This document shows positions 1 through 6,578 of a stretch of DNA of 8,075 nucleotides, piece by piece (position 1 is the first letter of the stretch; each line of letters starts with the position of its first letter). Both the position numbers and the translations under genes were made by a program. Location of the stretch: positions 1 to 8,075 of the forward strand of contig CAMYKE010000093.1 in NCBI GenBank assembly GCA_947258895.1, given 5' to 3'. The notes beneath the pieces are model-generated. The model was not told the origin of the DNA and made no database searches. It was given only the letters and a program-made list of their open reading frames with translations. Source of the DNA: an uncultured Pseudomonadales bacterium (lineage in GTDB: Bacteria > Pseudomonadota > Gammaproteobacteria > Pseudomonadales > IMCC2047).

Positions 1-466
1 AAATCGCCAGTTCGGAAGCGCTTCGCTACCGGCATTATTGGTCTCACCACCGATACTACTGGGGCCAGGGTCGTTACCCCAGGTCCCTGTGTAAGTGGCA
101 GTTGTCGCTCCGCTACTGAGTGCTACCGCTAAGCCGTCTACGTATATCCGCCTGGATTTTGCGGTATGATCATGTACCGCGGCAACAAAATGCCATGTAT
201 CCTGGCTGATCACGGCATTCTGGGTGTCCACCGCAGCCGGTGCCACTGCTCGGGAAAAGAAACGTAATTTGCCAGCGCCGCCATCACCTAAACTCAAGGC
301 AAAGCCACCGCTATCCGCCTCGTCATCTGCAAAGATGCGCTGGTTATTGCCCAACTCTCGCGCATTGATCCAGCCCGCAATCGTAAAGCTCGCGGTTTGA
401 TCGGGTAGCGAGCCAGGCAATTCGACATACTGGTTAACGCCATCAAAATCGCCATAGCGGCACGTA
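1..466 (-). other. LamG/concanavalin-A-like domain of MshQ, cut by the window edge
   Basis: This domain segment lies in the shifted mshQ frame. Just before it come CKVGSWMMDEIQWDGIPGEV and a stretch ending AGNPGTCRYG, a lead-in seen in MshQ proteins. The domain itself shows FDGVNQYVELPGSL, FTIAGWINAREL, IFADDEADSGGFALSLG, WHFVAAVHDH, RIYVDGLAV and finally SSIGGETNNAGS...PNWRF at the edge. These are the successive beta-strands of the LamG/pentraxin jellyroll, a fold often used for sugar or matrix binding. The remainder should continue beyond position 1. Confidence 0.8.
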
Positions 467-615
467 CCAGGATTGCCGGCTAACGCGGGCGACAGGACGT
501 CCGTGGTAAGGCCATTTATTGCCTCGCCGTTGTAGCCATGGGGAAAGCTGTCGACAACTTCTCCGGGAATGCCATCCCATTGGATTTCATCCATCATCCA
601 TGAGCCGACTTTACA

Positions 616-1611
616 TTGATCAGAGGAGTTCAGGACGATTTCATTTGCTCCGGTGTAGGAGGGGTCGCCATGGTTACTGAGGGTGTGAAAACGGAATACC
701 CTGGCCATTTCCGGGGGGAATGAAAAATTCTGTACCGAGCCATCCATATTAGCTGCGAAGATATAGCCGGGGCCGACCGGGTCGCCTAGAAACTCGATTT
801 CGGACAAGCCGGTATAGGATGCATCGCCATGATTTTGAATGGTTATCAGGCGTGCGCCAATAACGCTGGTCGCTACATCGGCAGCGTCCAGGGTGATGGT
901 ATGAGGCCCGGTAGTCATGGGTAAGGTAAAAAGGCTGCTCGCGGCGAGGGATGGTCCGAGTACGGAAAACTCCCGAGCACCAATATAGGACGGGTCGCCA
1001 TGATTATTGATACTTATAAAACGCACGTCCGTAACGTTGGCGGGCCGATCGCCGGCATCCAGCACAAAGGTTTCCCCGTCGCCATGCATCGCGGCGGTAA
1101 ACGTATTATTTGAGGTAATGGACGGGCCAAGCACATTGAATTCCCGGGCGCCTATGTACGAGGGGTCGCCATGATTGTTGATGCTAATAAATCGCACGTC
1201 AGTAACGTCAACGGGCTGATCGCTGGCATCCAGCACAAACGTTTCCCCGCTGCCATTCATCGCTGCCGTAAAGGTGCGGTTTACGGTAACCGACGGGCCA
1301 AGCGCATGGAATTCCCGGGCGCCTATGTAGGAAGGGTCGCCGTGATTATTAATAGTCCGAAACCGGATGTCGGTTACATTGCTTGGCCTGTCAGCCACAT
1401 CCAGCACAAACGTTTCGCCCAAACTGTTCATCGCCGCGCTAAAGGTATAGCTGGGGGTAAGGGAGTTTCCAAGAAAACTTATTTGCCGCGCTCCGGTGTA
1501 GGAGGGGTCGCCATGATTAGCTAGCGTCCGGATCCTGGTTGCAGTTACGTCGGTGAAGGGACCGACTGCCCAGGACTGCCCGTTGGCATCCATATTAGCC
1601 GTAAATACAGT
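616..1611 (-). repeat. Six tandem 57-residue coding repeats (B1-B6) in mshQ
   Basis: Units are B1 1611-1450, B2 1449-1279, B3 1278-1108, B4 1107-937, B5 936-766 and B6 765 to about 616; B2-B5 are exactly 171 bp. The pattern is xTFTAAMxxxGETFVLD, then VTDVRFxxINNHGDPSYxGAREFxxLGPS. The NHGDPSYxGARE core is nearly invariant. B3 and B4 are the closest pair. NHGDxSYxGxxEI in B resembles NYGxDDRSVxxF in A repeats, so B may be the second half of the same beta-sandwich type, kept as a separate module. No stop codon occurs in this frame from 1989 to 1. Confidence 0.83.
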
Positions 1612-3554
1612 ACCGCCCCCGGGCGCGTTGACAGGCTGCCAGGCGCCGGCGCTTATTTGGATATCAATTTCGAAGGTTTGAAGCGAGCGATCATCTACTC
1701 CGTAGTTAACCAGATTGATGGTATCCAGGTTTATGCCATCTCCCGAGGCGCCATTCCTGTCGACGTCAAAATCAAAGGCCAGGGTATTCGTCTGCTTATC
1801 ACTCAACCAGCGGCTGTTTTGGTCTCCATCGTGCATATTCTTGGCCGCGTAGCTGGTGCTGTTGTATTCGCTGTCAATAACCGTCAGGCTTCCTCCATGG
1901 GCGGACAAACTATAGTTGTAATTTGGCTCTCCGGCTGCGCTGCCCGGCACTTCCAGCTTGCTCCAGCTCGGATCGGTGGTGGTTTTTACACCGAACGGTC
2001 ATCGACGCCGTAGTTGCGTAAATAGATCTTTTCAATGGTGAACAGGTCGTCAATATCTCCAGCTGCGCCGCTCGTGCCATCGCCGTCGGTATCCATTGCA
2101 AAATCCAGGCTGTTATTGCCTTTACCGCTCAACCAGCGGCTATTTGTATCGCCGTCATGAATGTTTGCAGCTGCCCAGCTGGTGCTGTTGTACTGGGTGT
2201 CGATATTGGTCAGCTGCCCACCCTGGGCCTGCAACAGAAACTGGAAGTCGGGCTCTCCGACAACGCTGCCCGGCACTTCCAGCTTGCTCCAGCTCGGGTT
2301 GGCGGTAGTTTTTACTTCCACCTGAAATTGTTTTACCGAACGGTCATCGGTGCCGTAGTTGCGTAAGTAGATCTTTTCAATGGTGAACAGGTCGTCAGTA
2401 TCACCCGCCGCCCCGCTAATGCCATCACCATCGGTATCCATGACAAAATCGAGGCGGTTATTGCCTTTGCCGCTCAACCAGCGGGTATTTGTATCACCGT
2501 CATGGATGTTTGCAGCCGCCCAGCTGGTGCTGTTGTACTGGGTGTCGATATTGGCCAGCTGGCCACCCTGGTCTTGCCGCAGAAACTGGAAGTCGGGTTC
2601 GCCAGCGCCGCTACCCGGTACTTCCAGTTTGACCCAGCTCGGATTGGCGCTGGTTTTTACCTCGACCTGGAATTGCCTTACCGAACGGTCATCGACGCCG
2701 TAGTTGCGAAGATAGATCTTTTCAATGGTGAACAGGTCGTCAGTATCCCCCGCCGCGCCGCTAATGCCATCACCATCGGTATCCATTACAAAATCCAGGC
2801 GGTTATTGCCTTTGCCGCTCAACCAGCGGCTATTTACATCACCGTCATGGATGTTCCTGGCTGCCCAGCTGGTGCTGTTGTATTGGGTGTCTATGCTGGC
2901 CAATGTTGCGCCATTTTGCAGTAACGCGAAGTTAAAATCAGGCTCGCCTGCAGTACTGCCGGGTACTTCGAGCTTTTGCCAGGATAGTCCATCGGCGGTG
3001 ACTTCCACTTGAAAGGTCTTGACGGAACGATCATCTGCACCGTAATTGAAAACTTTCAGTTCCTTGATATTAATTGGATCATTGGCATTGCCGTCCCAGT
3101 TGGTATCGAAGGCAAATTCAATCGTGTTATTCGCTTTGACGGACAGCCAGCGCGAACGGGTATCGCCATCATGCAGGTGCTTGGCGGCCCACGAGGTTGA
3201 GTTCAGTTGGCTGTTAACTGCTGTGATCCGTCCCCCTTGCGCCCAGCCAAGGTGGTTTATTAATCCGAAGGGGCTGGCATCTGCGATAACCGGCTTCCAG
3301 TCCGCGGTTCCGGTATCGGCAGTTAACGCCACATTGCTGGTGTGAAACAGCATGAAATTTTTGATGGAGCGATCGTCTGTCCCGTAGTTTGTTAAGTCGA
3401 AACTGTTAAAGCAGGCGCTATCCATGGCCGAGTTGAAGATGAAATTAATGTCGTTCGATTGCTTGCCGGATAGCCAACGTGTAGTGGCGCTATTATCCGT
3501 GAGGTTTGCGGCAGCCGAGCTGCTGTTATTTAGCTGAGAATCAACCTGGGTGAT
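1612..3554 (-). repeat. Six tandem discoidin-like coding repeats (A1-A6) in mshQ
   Basis: Unit boundaries, set at the conserved I/L-T/A-x-I/V-D/N-S/T-Q/E residues, are A1 3554-3228 (327 bp), A2 3227-2904 (324), A3 2903-2559 (345), A4 2558-2214 (345), A5 2213-1888 (326) and A6 1887-1612 (276). Each reads YNSTSWAAxNIHDGDxNSRWLSGK, then a D-x-D/N-x-D/N-G loop, then LRNYGVDDRSVxxFQVEV and WxKLEVPGSxAGEPDF. DGDxNSRWLS followed by a beta-rich half resembles F5/8 type C (discoidin, galactose-binding-like) domains, so glycan binding is possible. A3, A4 and A5 are nearly identical in DNA, indicating recent duplication; A1, A2 and A6 are older. A5 carries the 19-bp lesion. Confidence 0.85.
1986..1992 (-). 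other. Frameshift junction in repeat A5 of mshQ
   Basis: Plus-strand reading: intact A4 has GTTTTTAC, then 19 bases, then ACCGAACGG; A5 has GTTTTTAC joined directly to ACCGAACGG (junction between 1989 and 1990). Protein-wise the KQFQVEV strand is missing. It can also be described as a 21-bp in-frame loss between TTTTAC direct repeats plus an extra AC. TAA at 1986-1988 ends the upstream frame at once. Confidence 0.85.
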
Positions 3555-3729
3555 GGGGGCGCCGTCTAAAAGATTTTGTGCGCCGACCGAAGTGCCAAGC
3601 AAGAGCGTGCCGACGCAGACACTGGCAAGTATGTACTTTTTCGCCCACTTGAGCCCCAAGCCGAATACCGAAACTGTCAGGATGCATATGGCGTTGGCCG
3701 CCTGGCAACGCAACCCGCCCGTCGCAGCG

Positions 3730-4233
3730 CTATGATCCATTTTTCGCTCCTGCGGCAACTGTCCTGAAGGTTTGCGTTTGACCGCTACTGCAAGTGCCCT
3801 GGCTCTGCACCGTATAAAATCCGGTCGTTCCCACCGCCTGGGTACTGCAGCCCAGGGTCGCGCTACAGGTGGCCAACCCCGGCCGCGCAAAGTTCAGGGT
3901 TGCGCCGGAAACCGCTGCACAGGCGGCGTCCGAAAACGCCTTATCCGCGGTACCACCGGCGTTGAAAAACAGCCTGGACATAGCCCATGAGGCGCCACTT
4001 TCCGCGGCAAAAAAAGCACGATTGGACAACTCTTCCTGTGCCGCCGCCATGTTACCTTGTGAGCTGAGTCGGCTGATGCCAGCCGCCAGCAGCGCCATGA
4101 TAACCAGAATGAACACCGCCACCGGCAGGCTGAAGCCCTGCTGGTAACGCGTGGCCCGCGAGCATCGCCAGTACGCGCTAGTAACCGGGCCATCGCCGCG
4201 GGCGGCTAGTGAGCTGGCACAACTAGGGCACAT
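3730..4233 (-). CDS. mshP: MshP, PilX-like minor MSHA pilin
   Basis: A 167-residue protein. The MCP start fits MshP proteins as I recall them and ATG 4231-4233 overlaps the mshO stop by 11 bp, with GAGGT about 11 nt upstream, so I keep this long form despite its 33-residue N-terminal leader. The prepilin-like site is QQG followed by FSLPVAVFILVIMALLAAGISRL. Position +5 is Val, not Glu, so it lacks the usual pilin Glu5. Next comes ELSNRAFFAAESGASWAMSRLF, whose AFFAAESGA motif is a hallmark of PilX/GspK-like minor pilins. Four Cys lie in the C-terminal half (AACAAVSG, LATCSATLGCST, QGTCSS). It overlaps mshQ by 11 bp. The role is inferred: a tip-located minor pilin linking the fibre to MshQ. Confidence 0.87.
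   Translation of the reverse strand: MCPSCASSLAARGDGPVTSAYWRCSRATRYQQGFSLPVAVFILVIMALLAAGISRLSSQGNMAAAQEELSNRAFFAAESGASWAMSRLFFNAGGTADKAFSDAACAAVSGATLNFARPGLATCSATLGCSTQAVGTTGFYTVQSQGTCSSGQTQTFRTVAAGAKNGS
3747..3751 (-). promoter_or_regulatory. Ribosome binding site that decides the mshQ start
   Basis: AGGAG on the minus strand lies 6 nt before the ATG at 3738-3740. It favours this start over the upstream in-frame ATG at 3890, which would put about 50 arginine-rich residues, coded inside mshP, ahead of the signal peptide. Confidence 0.8.
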
Positions 4234-5035
4234 TGCGCAGCTGCACCTCGTGATTGATCAACACTGGATCATTATCCTTCAGCAAATTGAGGGTTACCTC
4301 GACAATCGCATTGCGCACCAGGGAGCCCGCGGAATAATCAAAGCCGCTACTGACGGCATCTATATTCCGGGCTATCAATTGCGCGCTGGCGGCCACCGCA
4401 GCGGTGGGCGCATCAGCCAGCGTACTGCTGGTATAGTCCGGTATACCGTAGCCCGAGTAGAAATCCAGATTGCCGGTGGCGGTCACGCAAAACCGCTCCG
4501 CGGTCTGCACCACATAAACACGCTCCGTAGGTGAGGTGCGGGTGAAGCTGAAGCCTCCCGGATTGGACAAACCAATGCTGGATATTCCGGCTCCGGGGAC
4601 CAGGCTACTGGTGGCAAGGACGCCGCTTGCGCCGGGCGTGCCCACATATATTTCGTTACTGGCAATGGGGTAAATCGAGGCAAAGTAGGGCGCGGAGCCG
4701 GCGAGGTCAAAGTCGGCAACACTGAGGCTGGTTGCCGGGAGCGCAATGGCGCCAATCGATGAGGTTCCAGCCACCACCGGAATATACTCGACACAGCGGC
4801 CCAGCGGCTGGCTGACCAAAACACTGTTGGGCAGTGCATTGCGCAGCCGCCTGACCACCTTTTCGACTGCTACCCGGCCGCCCGCGATCAGCTTGGTGCG
4901 CTCGGCCGAAACCGTGTACTGTTGCGTGCTTTGAACGATAAACCGGGTGGTACCAAAGGCCACAATCCCCAACCCCACAATAACCACGACGACTTCGAGG
5001 AGTGTAAATCCCTTGACCTGCTGCAACCCGGGCAT
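4223..5035 (-). CDS. mshO: MshO, minor MSHA prepilin
   Basis: A 270-residue, PilW/GspJ-like prepilin. Leader MPGLQQVKG is cleaved before Phe10; the mature protein starts FTLLEVVVVIVGLGIVAFGTTRF with Glu at +5, followed by IVQSTQQYTVSAERTKLIAGGRVAVEKVVRRLRNALPNSV, a helix-to-RNALPNSV join that is strongly typical of MshO. Two Cys are seen (GRCVEYIPV and ERFCVTATG). The rest is long and beta-rich, as expected for the large minor pilin of a tip complex, and it ends NHEVQLRNVP. Its ATG lies 2 bp after the mshD stop, with AGGGG 12 nt upstream as a weakly spaced ribosome binding site. Its last 11 bp overlap mshP, indicating translational coupling. The length agrees with a complete gene. Confidence 0.9.
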   Translation of the reverse strand: MPGLQQVKGFTLLEVVVVIVGLGIVAFGTTRFIVQSTQQYTVSAERTKLIAGGRVAVEKVVRRLRNALPNSVLVSQPLGRCVEYIPVVAGTSSIGAIALPATSLSVADFDLAGSAPYFASIYPIASNEIYVGTPGASGVLATSSLVPGAGISSIGLSNPGGFSFTRTSPTERVYVVQTAERFCVTATGNLDFYSGYGIPDYTSSTLADAPTAAVAASAQLIARNIDAVSSGFDYSAGSLVRNAIVEVTLNLLKDNDPVLINHEVQLRNVP

Positions 5036-5037
5036 GA

Positions 5038-5532
5038 CTAGAAATTACCCCTGTAAGCGCCCACTTCAACCGGCTCACCAGGCGTTGGCGTTACAATCAC
5101 GCTGATGTATTTGGCCTGGGTATTGGTCAGGCCGATATCCGCACCGGCATACTGCACAGAGACGTCGAGGCTGAAGCCGCTATAGGGCGCGGCGAGTGCT
5201 GGTGAGTAGCCGTCGTAGTCGTCGACATCATCATAATCCGTCGCGCTGCCTTCCTCAGGGCCCAGCGCACCAGTGCATGGCGAGGCACCGGTTTCACCCG
5301 AATCACAGGGCGGAAACCCGCCATTCGGGCTCGCTTCGTCGTAGCGCTTACCAAAAATCTCGTCCAGCTGTGTTTGCGCCAGTTCCAACGCACGCACCTG
5401 GTAGATAGGTTCCACGCTGGCAATGTTGCCGCGGTTCAGCGCGGCAAATACGCCCGTGGTGGCTACACCTAGCACGACTATAAAAATAATGAGTTCAACC
5501 AGGGTAAAACCCGCCACCCATCGCCTGGGCAT
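5038..5532 (-). CDS. mshD: MshD, minor MSHA prepilin
   Basis: A prepilin of 164 residues from the chosen start. Leader MPRRWVAG is followed by FTLVELIIFIVVLGVATTGVFAAL with Glu at +5. Then come RALELAQTQLDEIFGKRYDE, a Cys pair in PPCDSGETGASPCTG, and the acidic DYDDVDDYDGYS segment that I associate with MshD. The end PTPGEPVEVGAYRGNF is a plausible beta-strand edge. The start is not secure: the frame stays open upstream. ATG at 5608-5610 would overlap mshC by 11 bp, as mshO/mshP and mshP/mshQ do, but would give an unusual 34-residue leader. ATG 5530-5532 gives a normal 8-residue leader but has no well-spaced ribosome binding site. GTG at 5551-5553 is a third option. It ends 2 bp before mshO. 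The family call is firm, the start is not. Confidence 0.83.
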   Translation of the reverse strand: MPRRWVAGFTLVELIIFIVVLGVATTGVFAALNRGNIASVEPIYQVRALELAQTQLDEIFGKRYDEASPNGGFPPCDSGETGASPCTGALGPEEGSATDYDDVDDYDGYSPALAAPYSGFSLDVSVQYAGADIGLTNTQAKYISVIVTPTPGEPVEVGAYRGNF

Positions 5533-5599
5533 CCTTGACGCCGCGCCACCCACGCTGGCGGCCGAAATCAATAATACCGTGGTTAAATCGCCGCGCAGA

Positions 5600-6040
5600 T
5601 CAACAGCCATAAGCAAGGCCCGAATCCACAACACAAACGCTCCCGGAGTCGCCGGAAGTAGCGGTAATCGTGATTACGGCCGCGGCACTGGCGCGGCCAA
5701 GATTGTCATAGCTCAAAGCCAACGGCGACGGCGCGAGCGTTATCGAGCCATCCACAGCGCGCGGATAGTCGATGCCCGCGACGCTATAGTCGGCCAGCGG
5801 CGAGCCGATTCGGATACGGTAGGTTTGCGGAGCCCCATTGGCAATGGAGAATTCCACCGGCTGGCCGGCCATCGCCAGCTGCTGCGCCTGGGTCAGCGCA
5901 GCAACCAGGTCTTCCTGTTGAACCCGAACGGAAAACCCGTCTTCATTGGCGAAGCGCGACACCGCCGACACGGAAACAATACCGAGTATGGCGATAACGA
6001 CGATCAATTCGAGCAGGGTAAAGCCAGCAGCGCTTTTCAT
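5600..6040 (-). CDS. mshC: MshC, minor MSHA prepilin
   Basis: A 146-residue prepilin with leader MKSAAG cleaved before Phe7. The mature protein begins FTLLELIVVIAILGIVSVSAVSRF with Glu at +5, then has FANEDGFSVRVQQEDLVAALTQAQQLAM, the long amphipathic helix expected of GspH/FimT-like minor pilins, and a beta-rich part ending SGDSGSVCVVDSGLAYGC. The last two cysteines (in SVCVV and YGC) probably pair. It is the first minor-pilin gene after the terminator-like hairpin, and I see no promoter of its own, so it probably depends on read-through from mshA. The region before its ATG has only a weak GAAAG site. Order and sequence fit MshC, which is required for MSHA assembly. A generic GspH-type pseudopilin would look similar, so the name rests partly on position. 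Confidence 0.85.
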   Translation of the reverse strand: MKSAAGFTLLELIVVIAILGIVSVSAVSRFANEDGFSVRVQQEDLVAALTQAQQLAMAGQPVEFSIANGAPQTYRIRIGSPLADYSVAGIDYPRAVDGSITLAPSPLALSYDNLGRASAAAVITITATSGDSGSVCVVDSGLAYGC

Positions 6041-6050
6041 TAACTATTAC

Positions 6051-6099
6051 TTTCAAAATTAAAATGCCCTCGCAGGGGGGGGCATTTGCTATTTTGAAA
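6051..6099 (-). terminator. Two-tier inverted repeat, likely intrinsic terminator or attenuator after mshA
   Basis: Inner arms AAATGCCC (6062-6069) and GGGCATTT (6080-6087) flank a 10-nt loop containing most of a run of eight G (6075-6082, plus strand). Outer arms TTTCAAAAT (6051-6059) and ATTTTGAAA (6091-6099) are also fully complementary. On the minus transcript the inner stem ends GGGCATTT and is followed by TAATTTTG, a moderate T-rich tail. It lies 5 bp after the stop of the second pilin and 10 bp before the mshC ATG. Partial termination here would keep minor pilins scarce relative to the major pilin. The T-tract is imperfect, so read-through is expected. Confidence 0.62.
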
Positions 6100-6104
6100 A
6101 ATGA

Positions 6105-6518
6105 CTAGCTTGCACCGGTTAACGTAAATACCGCGCTTGCGCCACTAGCCGTATGCGTCAGCGTACATTGTATAGATGCGTCAGTAGCCAGGGCGGCCGG
6201 CACGGGGAGTAAAGTGTAGCCGGAGGTGATATCAGTCGACCCTGATCCCAAGAGAGCTTGAGCTGTGGCGACCGCGCATCCTCCAGTGGTATCGATCACA
6301 CCGGTTGTGGGCGGTGTTCCATCCTGACGAACAAGGTAGGTGGCATAGTTGATGTTATTACCGCCGGTAATTGCGCCAGTGATGCCATCAATCGAGGCCT
6401 GCTCCGCATCACCCGTCAGATCGACGAACCGCGGTAGCGCGGTGGCCGCCAGGATGCCCAGGATCACGATAACCACCACTAATTCGATTAGCGTAAAACC
6501 CGATTGGTGCTTTTTCAT
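6105..6518 (-). CDS. mshA: MshA, MSHA major pilin (second tandem copy)
   Basis: A 137-residue type IVa prepilin with leader MKKHQSG and cleavage before Phe8. Mature alpha-1 is FTLIELVVVIVILGILAATALPRF with Glu at +5, followed by VDLTGDAEQASIDGITGAITGGNNINYA, which closely fits the MshA pattern of an ALPRFVDL join and an alanine/glycine-rich helix. A Cys in TTGGCAVATAQALL and one in ASIQCTLTHT probably form the disulfide of the C-terminal loop; the end is beta-strand-like (AVFTLTGAS). Length and sequence are closer to canonical MshA than the upstream 178-residue pilin, so this is my best candidate for the main fibre subunit. The ribosome binding site AAAGGGAG is the best of the pilin genes and lies 5 nt before the ATG. 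A terminator-like hairpin follows within 10 bp of the stop. Which of the two tandem pilins dominates cannot be decided from sequence. Confidence 0.9.
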   Translation of the reverse strand: MKKHQSGFTLIELVVVIVILGILAATALPRFVDLTGDAEQASIDGITGAITGGNNINYATYLVRQDGTPPTTGVIDTTGGCAVATAQALLGSGSTDITSGYTLLPVPAALATDASIQCTLTHTASGASAVFTLTGAS

Positions 6519-6523
6519 AGGTG

Positions 6524-6531
6524 CTCCCTTT
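6524..6531 (-). promoter_or_regulatory. Strong ribosome binding site of the second MshA pilin
   Basis: AAAGGGAG on the minus strand lies 5 nt before the ATG at 6518, fixing that start and suggesting high translation. Confidence 0.75.
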
Positions 6532-6545
6532 CTATATTTTCCCGT

Positions 6546-6577
6546 AGCAAGCGAATCAAATTGCGTTTCGCGTTGCT
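6546..6577 (-). repeat. Hairpin between the two pilin genes
   Basis: On the minus strand AGCAACGCGAA (6567-6577) pairs with TTCGCTTGCT (6546-6555), giving about 10 base pairs with one bulged C and an 11-nt loop. It begins one base after the TAA of pilin 1. No T-tract follows (the next bases are ACGGGAAAATA), so it is not a standard intrinsic terminator. It could be a transcript-stabilising or processing element that sets the ratio of the two pilins. That role is inference. Confidence 0.5.
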
Positions 6578-6578
6578 G

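Larger units (their letters stand above)
1..3740 (-). pseudogene. mshQ: mshQ: repeat-rich MSHA adhesin/tip protein, frameshifted and cut by the window edge
   Basis: Position after mshP, a large exported protein and a C-terminal LamG identify MshQ; the usual C-terminal DUF6701 region would lie beyond position 1. From ATG 3740 the protein has two hydrophobic stretches (about residues 16-30 and 37-53), KWAKKY before the second, and SVGAQ as a likely signal-peptidase site. A TTG at 3657-3659 would give a shorter, normal signal peptide but has no ribosome binding site. Six A repeats (3554-1612), six B repeats (1611-616) and a LamG domain (about 466-1) follow. The frame breaks in repeat A5: after RSV a TAA occurs at 1986-1988, giving a 584-residue product. 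The shifted frame resumes at KTTTDPSW and stays open for 663 codons to the window edge. As written, the LamG and C-terminal parts are lost. Causes could be a real inactivation, a phase-off allele or a sequence error in repeats. Confidence 0.85.
6519..6578. other. Intergenic region between the two tandem pilin genes
   Basis: This 60-bp gap contains an inverted repeat near the end of pilin 1 (6546-6577) and the strong ribosome binding site AAAGGGAG (6524-6531) of pilin 2. The two pilins are most simply read as one transcript from the promoter at 7151-7178. Confidence 0.65.

Noticed and set aside
1..1989. Left part of mshQ as a separate intact gene
   Set aside because: It begins in the middle of repeat A5 without a start codon or ribosome binding site, so it is the continuation of mshQ after the frameshift.
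1171..3345. Several plus-strand open frames of 60-140 codons across the mshQ repeats
   Set aside because: They recur with the repeat period, lack ribosome binding sites and family motifs, and are antisense shadows of the A and B repeats.
616..3554. Regular repeats considered as a CRISPR or other non-coding array
   Set aside because: Units are 171-345 bp, multiples of three, and encode conserved protein repeats; there are no short repeats with unique spacers.
3741..3890. Longer mshQ form starting at the ATG at 3890
   Set aside because: The extra 50 residues are Arg-rich, coded within mshP, and precede the signal peptide; ATG 3740 has AGGAG at ideal spacing.
5423..6043. A 206-codon plus-strand open frame opposite mshC and mshD
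   Set aside because: Arg-rich low-quality protein antisense to two well-supported prepilin genes; no recognisable domain or start signal.
6531..6559. Promoter-like TTGATT and TATAGA with 17-bp spacing before the second pilin
   Set aside because: The start point would fall about 5 nt before the ATG and cut off the ribosome binding site.
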